A stretch of DNA of 64,000 nt, taken from NCBI GenBank assembly GCA_963693315.1, contig OY856187.1, positions 70,350,033 through 70,414,032 of the forward strand, written 5' to 3'. Both the position numbers and the translations under genes were made by a program. This DNA comes from Diogma glabrata (Eukaryota > Arthropoda > Insecta > Diptera > Cylindrotomidae). The notes under the pieces are model-generated. The model was given only the letters and a program-made list of their open reading frames with translations, did no database searches and was not told where the DNA came from. Below are positions 55,830-64,000 of this stretch, piece after piece. How positions within the stretch are numbered: the stretch's first letter is position 1; every line of letters begins with the position of its first letter.

Positions 55830-56400
55830 TTTGTACTGTGCCATTAAAGATGCTGTTAGAATAAATCCTACAGCATTTTCACGACAAACGCAAAAATAGA
55901 GAAGCGCTCCTAAGATGGTCGCCAGACATGAAAAAATAATCGGAACAAAACACCGACTTTCCAGTGAAAATCCCTGACTTGAGTTACCAAAAATAGATTA
56001 TTTTAGCAGTTCAATTTCGGTAAAAATGCGCTTCGATATTGAGCAATAAAGCAGAGTGGTGCCGAAAGATGAAATCAAATGGTACGCAAATGGTTTAAAA
56101 AATTATGTAGGAATCGGAGCAAGATTATTTAAACCAAAAACCAACGGGAACTTACTCCAGTGCATTCTAACCTAAAATTTACGCAATTGAAATTCATGCG
56201 GCTCTATGTCTGAAGATACGTTTTTGAAACAAGAGAATTTAAATTTCCAATAGCTGAAAAGGTAGTCAGCGCATATATTACCACATTCAAGCTAGTTGGT
56301 GACTGTGTATTAAAGCTTTATAAGCTTTGTGATGTAACAGAGTAACAGTGTACTGGGTTGTTGTCAATCGGAAGAAAAGATCTCAGCTCACATTCTCAAA
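55830..56400 (+). pseudogene. Possible non-LTR RNase H-region remnant
   Basis: WYANGLKNYVGIGARLFKPK near 56080-56145 resembles the DGSK...G-GAG start of RNase H domains in I/R1/LOA-type LINEs. A DAVRINPTA piece upstream (55,850) resembles the GAMRTTPTAAL text before it, and VTVYWVVVNR (56,343-56,375) the WVPGH region. Many stops. Moderate support only. Confidence 0.4.
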
Positions 56401-56729
56401 TACTGTGGTATATTTATTTAAAAGAGAATGGGCCATCTGGGGGCCCATTGTTGGCCCCAACCCCTTCCATGTCCTGAAATTCCTGTAGGAGCTCGGAGTG
56501 GAGATGTAACTAGCCGAAAAGTATATCTATAGGGATAGGTGAGGGATAATATACCTTTTTGATCGCAGAACAATATGTCACACTCCCCACCGCTTAATTT
56601 TTTAAGTAACATATGGAAATTTAAAGGGCATAAAATTTTGACTCTGCTCATCTGGCATACTAAAAAATTGAGTATTTTAAAAATATTTTTTTCGGCACAC
56701 TTATCTGCATCCACTTGCGGCCTCTGAGT

Positions 56730-57036
56730 TAGAAGTAGAAATTTCGAAAAAATTATTTTTGACCCTAACATGGCTGTAATATGAAAGGTTAAATTTTTTC
56801 TAGGCCAAAACAATTTTTGTTAAAGAAAAAATGTGAATAAAGAGCCTCTCTCCTTAACTTAGAATATTACAACAAAAGAATAATTGAAAAAATTCACGGT
56901 TACAGGAAATGTTGTAAAGATTGAACGAAAACCAGTCGACTGATCATTTGAAATGTTATTTGGAGGGTGTTGGGAGTGGAAGTTTTGAAAAAAAAATCTT
57001 GATGAGTAGGGTGTCATATGAAAGTTGAGTTGTCTG
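56730..57036 (+). repeat. Single diverged copy of the 286-bp repeat
   Basis: Shares GAAATTTCGAAAAAATTATT, TTCACGGTTACAGGAAATGT, TTGTAAAGATTGAACGAAAA and AGGGTGTCATATGAAAG in the order and orientation of the array at 59,096-60,475. Confidence 0.75.
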
Positions 57037-57204
57037 TACGGAGTCAAGGACCAACTATGGAGAAAGTGGTTGTACATATAACCCCAAATATTTGAAGAGT
57101 AATGTTATATGTAGCTTGCTCAAGAGCAACGTCGGCTTCTGGTTGGTTTCTTATAACTGAATATGGAAAGTTTTAACCTCCTTCACCTGCACTAACTACA
57201 AGCC

Positions 57205-57440
57205 CTATTTCCTAAGAGATGAAAAGACTAGATTTAATGTGTTCTGTGATTCCAAAATATAGATTTTTAAAAAAAATTTCTGAAAACTCAAGCAAGAATG
57301 CATTGGATGTTAAGGAAGACCCTATCATAAAAAGCTTTCGCGTACTATTTTTGTGGACATGGACATGGATATGTGTAGAAGACGGTCCGAGCTTGGCAGG
57401 ATTCACATATATGGAAAGAATAGATGGACCATTACTCAAT
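57205..57440 (+). pseudogene. Possible Tc1/mariner transposase remnant
   Basis: FLRDEKTRFNVFCDS near 57205-57250 looks like the region around the first catalytic aspartate of Tc1-like transposases, and CVEDGPSLAGFTYMERIDG (57,373-57,430) like the part leading to the second. The two are in different frames. They meet the endonuclease fragment at 57,438. Weak but ordered similarity. Confidence 0.35.
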
Positions 57441-57581
57441 CAAGTAAATCGAGGTTGGAAATATGTTCTTTTTGGTCGGTCTTATACAGTACCACTAGTC
57501 CAAAAAAATAGAATCCACCATCACTTTGGTTTTAGCTCTGCTGGCAGTCATTGTGAATATTTGATTTTTCAACTAGTTTGA
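57219..57581 (+). other. Chimeric open frame across two remnants (120 codons)
   Basis: One open frame reads from Tc1-like text into LINE endonuclease-like text (NRIHHHFGFSSAGSHCEYLI). The join is at about 57,438, where similarity to 60,864 begins. Most likely a chance fusion from nested insertion rather than a functional protein. Confidence 0.4.
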
Positions 57582-58030
57582 ATTCAAATCCTGTCAGCAT
57601 ACGGATCTACCGAATGTACAGTAGACATATCACTTGACTGTCTTAACCATGCACTCGTTGGCAACAATTTGACGACACTTTTGCCTCCAACTATTGTCGT
57701 AGGTGACTTTAATGTTGATTTCAATAAAAATCCTCAAAACTGGATCTCAAACTATTTTCTACAAAAAAAATTTACCAAGAACATTTGAAGCAACAATAAT
57801 TGATAATACCTTTTTCAATATACATATTTTAGAAGCTGCCGTTATTGAAGATTTCTTTAGCCACCATAACCATTCAAACCAAAGTGAAACTATATTAACA
57901 AAATCTGTTTTTTCTCAAATATTATATAAAAAGAACCCTTGGCGAGCTCGTTATATTCGCACTTGCCTGACTTTTTATATTAAAAATACAAAAATCTTCA
58001 TAACTTTAATTTTTCGGTTTTTTAATAATA
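57438..58030 (+). pseudogene. LINE AP-endonuclease fragment, copy 1
   Basis: Readable pieces: SSAGSHCEYLIFQL, a CTVDISLDCLNHALVGNNL segment, VVGDFNVDFNKNPQNW (GDFN active-site block, ~57,695-57,745), TIIDNTFFNIHILEAAVIED and a final SHHNH where functional enzymes have SDH. Interrupted by stops. The same fragment is at 60,864-61,415. No reverse transcriptase follows. Confidence 0.65.
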
Positions 58031-58311
58031 ATTAGGCTACAAATGATACCGTATAAAACTACCTGAATATAAGAAAAATTTAATAACGCAATCAAAATAT
58101 TTTATGGATCATTTAAACATTGCGTTCTCCACTGACAAGCCCTGGTCGTAACAAATTTCTATAGCTATTACTTTTGTGTGAATTTATAGGAAGGGAATAT
58201 TTTTATAACATTCATCATTTCAAGTTACAAGTGTATAGTCGTTATTGAATGTTTCCAATCAATATTAGATTATTGGCTGACACTCAACTATTTTCATATA
58301 TGTATATACAT

Positions 58312-58556
58312 TAGACTGGTCGTTAAAATTAAATTTTTTCAGACACCCCTTAAAAACTTCTTTGGGGTCAAAAATTCACCACGGTTATTTTTTTTGGTCA
58401 AAAGAACATGTGCCGCAAAATCATCGAACTTGATTTTTTGATAAAATCGTAAATTTCTCATAAAATATGCAGATTTAAAAAAATCACAGAATTATTTTTG
58501 AAGGAAATTTAACTCTCTACAAAAAAGGCCCACAACATTTTTTCTCTAAAACGTAT
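58312..58556 (+). repeat. Left inverted repeat of composite element
   Basis: Pairs with 61425-61672; shared blocks include TTTTTTGATAAAATCGT and AATTTAACTCTCTACAAAAA with few changes. Confidence 0.8.
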
Positions 58557-58740
58557 ATATCTGATGATATTTTGAAATAAAACTCAAAAATCTTGGCATC
58601 TCGTAAAAACAATTGACGAACATTTTTGACGAAAAAGTACTAATTTTGTTTTTTCTTGTCACAATTATTTTTTTATTCATTTTATTCCATAGCAGTAGAA
58701 GAAAATTAGTACTTTTTCGTCTTCTTTATTGTTTATGTTT

Positions 58741-59053
58741 TTTAGGGTTCCGTACTTTAAAAAAGTAAAAACGGTACCCTATTTGTGAGACTTCGGTGTC
58801 CGTCCGAATTTCTACATAATCAATTTACTCACAAACTATAAGTGCTATCAACTTGAAATTTTCAACACTTTTTAAACGTGTTTTTCCACGCCTACTGATA
58901 ACAAAAAAATTCAATTATTTGTTTTAATCTATATTTTATGAACATAGATAAGGAGCTAGTAAAACAAAAGTTTTTTGTAACGAATCGAGTTTGGTCTAGA
59001 AAAATCGAGAAAGTTCAAAATATTTCAAAAAAAAATTTCAATGATTTTTCGAC
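58741..59053 (+). repeat. GGGTTCCGTAC-hairpin family, copy 2
   Basis: AGGGTTCCGT and ACGGTACCCT pair with one mismatch; body as in copy 1 at 55,361. Confidence 0.7.
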
Positions 59054-59095
59054 TGCTTAGTTTTTTTGATATTGCCATAAACGGGTATTGTCTTT

Positions 59096-60475
59096 CCTGT
59101 CCCCCCCCTTTAACTTCGAACATTAGAAAAGAAAAAATTTGAAAAAATTCATGGTTATGGTCAATGTTGTAAAGATTGAATCAAAACTATAGCGGTCGGG
59201 TCATCATTTCAAATGTGATTCTGAGGGGGTTGAGAGTGGAAATATTGAAGAAAAATTATTTATGACCTTGTTGAGTGGGGTGTCATATGAAAGGTGATTT
59301 TTTTTCTAGTCCAAGCCAATTTTTTTTGCAATTTTTAAAAGCGCAGTTTTTGAGTTATGTTAAAAAATGTGACAAAAATTTCCTGTCCCCCCCTCTTAAC
59401 TTCGAACATTACAAAAGAAAAAATTTGAAAAAATTCATAATTATGGTCAATGTTGTAAAGATTGAATCAAAACTATAGCAGTCGGCTCATCATTTCAAAT
59501 GTGATTCTGAGGGGGTTGAGAGTGGAAATATTGAAGAAAAATTATTTATGACCTTGTTGAGTGGGGTGTCATATGAAAGGTGATTTTTTTTCAAGTATAA
59601 ATCAATTTTTTTTGCAATTTTCAAAAGCGAAGTTTTTGAGTTATGTTAAAAAATGTGACAAAAATTTCTTGTCCCCCCCTCTTAACTTCGAACTTTACAA
59701 AAGAAAAAATTTGAAAAAATTCATGGTTATGGGAAATGTTGTAAAGATTGAATGAAAACTATAGCGGTCAGCTCATCATTTCAAATGTTATCTTGAGGGG
59801 GTTGAGGGTGGAAATTTTGAAAAAAAAATATTTTTGACCAAGTCGATTGGGGTGTCATATGAAAGATTGATTTTTTTCTAGTCCAAAACAATTTTTTATG
59901 TAATTTTAAAAAGCGCAGCTTTTGAGTTATGTAAAAAAATGTGAAAAAAATTTCCTGTCCCCCCCCCTTAACTTCGAACATTACAAAAGAAAAAATTTGG
60001 AAAAATTCATGGTTATGGGAAATGTTGTAAGGATTGAATGAAAACTATAGCGGTTGGCTCATCATTTCTAATGTTATTTTGATGGGGTTGAGGGTGGAAA
60101 TTTTGAAAAAAAAATATTTTTGACCTTGTTGAGTGGGGTATCATATGAAAGGTTGATTTTGTTCTAGTCCAAAACAATTTTTTATGTAATTTTCAAAAGC
60201 GCAGTTTTTGAGTTATATTAAAAAATGTGAAAAAAAATTCCTGTCCTCCCCCTTAACTTCGAACATTACAAAAGAAAAATATTTGAAAATATTCATGGTT
60301 ATGGGCAATGTTGTAAAGATTGAATGAAAACTATAGTGGTCGGATCATCATTTCAAATGTTATTTTGAGGGGGTTGAGAGTGGAAATTTTGACAAAAAAT
60401 AATTTTTGACCCACCCCCACACGGCATATGAAAGGTGAATTTTTTTCTAGTCCAAAACAATTATTTTGTAGTTTT
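59096..60475 (+). repeat. 286-bp tandem repeat, ~4.8 copies
   Basis: The landmark CCTGTCCCCCC (one copy CTTGTCCCC) recurs at 59096, 59382, 59668, 59954 and 60240, exactly 286 bp apart. Other landmarks: TTAACTTCGAACATTA, GGGGGTTGAGAGTGGAAA, GGGGTGTCATATGAAAGG. Short open frames of 64-67 codons repeat with the units and are not genes. Units are highly similar, so amplification is recent relative to the surroundings. Confidence 0.95.
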
Positions 60476-60863
60476 CGTTTTTTTCGGTTTTGATTCATTT
60501 GATTAAAATTCTAAAATTGTGTTTTGTGCAGGACTATTCACGTAAAATAATCGTAGAAGAGGATAAATTTTACTACGTTGTAGGAAATGTATATTATAGT
60601 AAATATTGAGTGAAACGAAGTAAAGAAATGAACAAACAAGATCAGATTAGATCAACACAGTTTAACAAGAACTAAACTTCAGGCGAAAGGCGTTAGGTTG
60701 AAAAATTATGCAATAACATACCAGATACCTGTTTGCTATTCGATAGATTATCATTTAATATGGTTGCATTGCAAATGTTCTCTGTGAAGTTGATCACTAA
60801 TTACAAACATTTTTGAAATTTTTGAACTATTGAACTACTGTTGAACTAGAAAATTGTTACAGT

Positions 60864-61415
60864 CAAGTTAATCGAGGTTGGGGATCTGTTCTTTTCGTTA
60901 AGTCTGATACAGTACCACCAGTGCAGAAAAATAGTAGCCACCATCACTTTGAGTTTAGCTCTGCTGGCAGTCATTGTGAATGTTCAACTAGCTGAAGTAC
61001 AAATCCTGTTGGTATACTATACCGATCTCCCCAATGTTCAGTAGACAAATCACTCGACTGTGTTAACAATGCACTCGTTGGAAATAATTTGACGACACTT
61101 TTTCTCCGTTTTTTCGGTTGGTTTCAATAAAAATCCTCAAAACTGGCTCTCAAACTATTTTCTACAAAAAAATTTACAAAGAAAAATTCATGAACCAACA
61201 ACAGTTGAGGCTACCACAATTGATAATGTATTTTCCAATATAAACAATTTAGAAGCTGGCGTTATTGAAGCTTTCTTTAGCCACCATAAACAGCTTTGGG
61301 TAAGATTCAACCCAACTTGAAACTTTACTTACAAAAACTGTTTTTTTCTCATATTATATACACGGAACCCTCAGCGAGCGAATTATATTCGCACTTGCCT
61401 GACTTTTTTTTATAA
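60864..61415 (+). pseudogene. LINE AP-endonuclease fragment, copy 2
   Basis: Same order of pieces as 57438-58030 (CAAGTTAATCGAGGTTGG start, SSAGSHCEC, SVDKSLDCVNNALVGNNL, a damaged GDFN block, TIDNVFSNINNLEAGVIEA). It ends within ~10 bp of the right inverted repeat. Non-functional. Confidence 0.65.
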
Positions 61416-61424
61416 ATTACGAAG

Positions 61425-61672
61425 CTTTACAAGTTCTTTTTTTGTAGAGAATTAAATTTCCCACAATAATGTTTAAATAATTTTTTTTAAACCTGGAATT
61501 AAAAAAACATTTTGGAATATTAAAAAATATCAACGATTTTATCAAAAAACCAACTTTGACGATTTTACGGCACGTGTTCATTTTAATTAAAAAAAACATG
61601 CCATCAGGTTTTTTTACGCCCAAGAATTTTTTTAGGGAGCGTCTGAAAATTTAATTTTTAACAACCAGTCTA
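61425..61672 (-). repeat. Right inverted repeat of composite element
   Basis: Reverse complement of 58312-58556; outermost TAGACTGGTTGTTAAAAATT against TAGACTGGTCGTTAAAATTA. Confidence 0.8.
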
Positions 61673-61784
61673 ATATACATATATTGATAACATTATGGGA
61701 ATATAGAATTTAGGAGATTTTTGTATTATTTTATATAGTATATAACTTGATTTACATTACGTCTTTTAAATGCTGAAAATAATA

Positions 61785-62185
61785 AAGACTTGTTAAACTT
61801 GTTATTGACAAATATACCAGATACAACACAGGGAGAAGTTGCACCTCTTGGAACTGCCGACCGTGCATTGATCTCAGCAAATAATTATTGGAACATTTTA
61901 CAAAACACATTTGTGGAACAAGTCTTTGAGAATCATGGTGAAATGTTCGGTATTTTTCTTGACATTGCGTAAGCCTGACATAAAAATCGTTTAATCAAAT
62001 TAAAATTTTATGGCAAAGATGGTACAACTGTGTCTTGGATTCCAATTTTTCCAATCTAAATGGAATCACCAACGCTGGTGTTGCAACTTTATTTATATTA
62101 TATTAAAATTTTTTACTTCTATCTATAATGCATCTAATCCACAGTTTGGCTAATGACAGCACATTGTATGCCTATCATCCATCTG
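61785..62185 (+). pseudogene. LINE remnant: endonuclease end to RT palm
   Basis: LLTNIPDTTQGEVAPLGTAD (endonuclease C-terminus; SDH changed to ADR) is followed by MFGIFLDIA, LIKLKFYG, ITNAGVATLFILY and IHSLANDSTLYAY, which track FLDISKAFD, the GVPQGS block and F-A-D-D of a LINE. The catalytic FADD reads L-A-N-D. The wording is closest to the element at 10.4 kb. Large deletions and stops; dead. Confidence 0.6.
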
Positions 62186-62648
62186 CCAAATTTTGATATT
62201 ATGCAGTAGCTACCCATGATACAGAAATGTTAATTATAACAACGAAGACCTTGGGCGTATCAAGAAATGAGGAGAATATATCCTTGTTGTAACGTCTAAC
62301 AATATCTGCTAAATTTAGCAAAATCTGCACTCAGAGAATTCTGTTATTAAAAACTATCAAAATAGCCATTAGATTAATAATTTGGTGATTATTATACAGC
62401 TAATCACAACTTGTGATTATTTTCACTAATTTCGTAATAACAGGCATTATTAAACTAATATTATTTGTTCGTAATATTTACTAACAAAAAAAATTAAATT
62501 TTAAATCTAAAAACGATAGCTTTTATATTTATAAAAATTCTTATTGAAATAATAACATAATGGATTACATTTATATTAGGTATCCCTTGGATAAATGACA
62601 TATATTATTATAATAATAAAATTGTTTTTAAAATAATATTAGGTTATC

Positions 62649-62755
62649 AGATTAATAATACAATCTAATTAGATTAATAATAGGTTCTTATTAAATCAAT
62701 AATAAGATGTTATTAAATTAATAATGAAACTTATTAAATTAATAATGGAACTTAT
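62649..62755 (+). repeat. ~22-bp minisatellite
   Basis: Five units of ATTAAATTAATAATGAAACTT type, e.g. 62671, 62693, 62715 and 62736. Confidence 0.75.
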
Positions 62756-64000
62756 ATTTTACACTTTTTAAATAAAAGAGAGCATAAATTTTTTATTAAC
62801 GATTTTATTTATTTCAATTATTTTCATTTAATCTTAAAGTATTTATATTTCACAGTTTTAATTCTAAAATAATTCATAATTTTGCTTTAAAGTATTTTTA
62901 AATTTATATGTGATAAAAATTAAAAGAACAAAAGGAGTCTATGTGCGTATATAAAATAAAAAATATAGTAATATTTATTATATTTTACTATATTTTTTAT
63001 TAATTAAAAAATAAATTTACATAGCTAAACTAATAATATATATTATTGATTTGAATTTAACAAATCAATCAACAAATTGACTGAAGAATATGCTCTTTCT
63101 TTATCGCCTTTCAATGTATAAAAATACTTTTGGATAAAATTCCGAAATTGGTTGCTGATTGTGGATATTTTAAGTTGAATAAATAATAGTATATTTTCCT
63201 ACAAGAGATGAAAACATTGTTTTTTCGTGAGTAAAAATATGTAATCAATATTTACTATAAATTATAAAGTTATAAATCGACAACAAAACATTCAAAATTC
63301 ATATTCTATTTTTTCATGGTTACGTTGCTTAAAATACTTTATAAAATTATATGAAAAACCATAGCAACTATAATTTGTTATTGACTTTTCGCATAGAAAA
63401 AATATTTTGAAGCACACATCAATTACTTTATCCACGACTAAAGAATATATGCTTTCCATGCGTATGCTTCCATTGTAATTGTATTCATTCCACAACTAGT
63501 GAATTTGATTAAAATTCTTTAACAGCTCTATAGTTTATTAAATATTCCCCTAACAAATTAAACAACAAACTTGTTTTGTTTTTCGCTATCTTTGATGTTT
63601 TTATTTCATTATGGCGATACAAATTTTTGCATGAAAACTGGAAATTAAACGAAATATTTTACAGTCGTGAATAAAATAGAATCTTGTATTCGCTCAACCC
63701 ACTAATTAACAAAAGGGGCTGAATTGGTAATTTTTTATCGAAATACTTTTGTAACATCTCTTCATCATTTTGAACAGTTTCGCCTATAATGGCAAAACTG
63801 TTTTAAGAATATCGAACAGTGTATTTCTTATAAATTTGATGCTATAAAGTTTTGTTGGTTTGACGGAGTATCCTGTGCAGTAAATACATAGTTGATAGCA
63901 GAATATCATCTAAATAATATAAAACAAAAAAATATTATATTATTACAGAATCTAACATTGAATAGGTTTAATTGTTTTCACTCAAAAAAATTACAAATGA
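62756..64000. other. AT-rich sequence, no gene recognised
   Basis: No coding motif, element end or structured repeat. The reverse frame at 63292-63495 has no support. Confidence 0.55.

Larger units (their letters stand above)
58312..61672. mobile_element. Composite element with hAT-like ends, 3.36 kb
   Basis: TAGACTGG...CCAGTCTA ends are flanked by a perfect 8-bp duplication ATATACAT (58304-58311 and 61673-61680). Eight-base duplications and TAG/CAG-type ends are the hAT signature. The inverted repeats are ~245 bp (58312-58556; 61425-61672). No transposase is inside. Instead, in order: a GGGTTCCGTAC-family copy, a five-copy 286-bp array and a LINE endonuclease fragment. So it is either a non-autonomous element that captured or was invaded by other repeats, mobilised in trans. 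Confidence 0.8.

Noticed and set aside
56418..57077. 131- and 72-codon reverse-strand frames
   Set aside because: They lie opposite a diverged copy of the 286-bp repeat and neighbouring remnants; composition and context fit a shadow frame.
59275..59981. Repeated 64-67-codon frames (GCHMKGDFFSS-like)
   Set aside because: They recur at the 286-bp period of the tandem array and have no independent support.
59096..60475. CRISPR-like array
   Set aside because: Units are contiguous 286-bp repeats with no spacers, in a eukaryotic context.

Overview
This window looks like a gene-poor, strongly A+T-rich stretch of an animal nuclear genome, most likely an insect or related arthropod. I saw no operons, bacterial-type gene spacing, tRNA or rRNA genes, and no complete host gene. 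Nearly everything recognisable is mobile DNA in different stages of decay, plus tandem arrays and fold-back (palindromic) repeats. The mix of Tc1-like and hAT-like transposons, a Penelope-like fragment, several non-LTR retrotransposons, Ty3/Gypsy remnants and tRNA-derived SINEs fits an arthropod. I cannot name the species.

Layout. 0-10 kb: mostly AT-rich DNA with a dispersed short repeat, a tRNA-like patch, two old Gypsy pol remnants in opposite orientation (5.5-6.2 kb and 8.7-9.2 kb) and, between them, a 0.64-kb GGTGGTCAT minisatellite and a fold-back repeat. 10.3-11.5 kb: a 5'-truncated LINE with a poly(A) tail. 12.07-13.72 kb: a palindromic Tc1-like element made of two inverted transposase half-genes. 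15-18 kb: two more fold-backs, a LINE tail and a promoter-like patch. 18-25 kb: almost empty apart from simple repeats, two short possible exons and a degenerate array. 25.8-29.6 kb: hAT-type end sequence and a decayed hAT transposase. 30.3-35.7 kb: a SINE, then a full-length 4.9-kb LINE with 13-bp target-site duplications. 35.9-42.7 kb: hairpin-headed repeats, then a 56-bp satellite split by a 3.2-kb DNA transposon with ~580-bp terminal inverted repeats and a decayed, hard-to-classify transposase. 43.6-45.4 kb: a 5'-truncated LINE whose 548-codon reverse transcriptase frame is still open. 48.7-49.2 kb: Penelope-like GIY-YIG remnant. 50.8-54.4 kb: a Gypsy pol pseudogene with a likely 3' LTR but no 5' half. 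54.4-62.2 kb: SINE, RNase H, Tc1 and endonuclease remnants and a 3.36-kb composite element bounded by hAT-like inverted repeats with an 8-bp target duplication, holding five copies of a 286-bp repeat. 62.2-64 kb: nearly empty.

No genes here form a pathway. The relationships are nesting, duplication and truncation. Strongest candidates for something under-described: the long-TIR transposon at 38,810-42,016, the composite hAT-ended element at 58,312-61,672 with its collinear neighbour at 55,361-58,030, and the palindromic Tc1 derivative. All similarity statements come from reading the sequence and remembered family motifs; no search was run.
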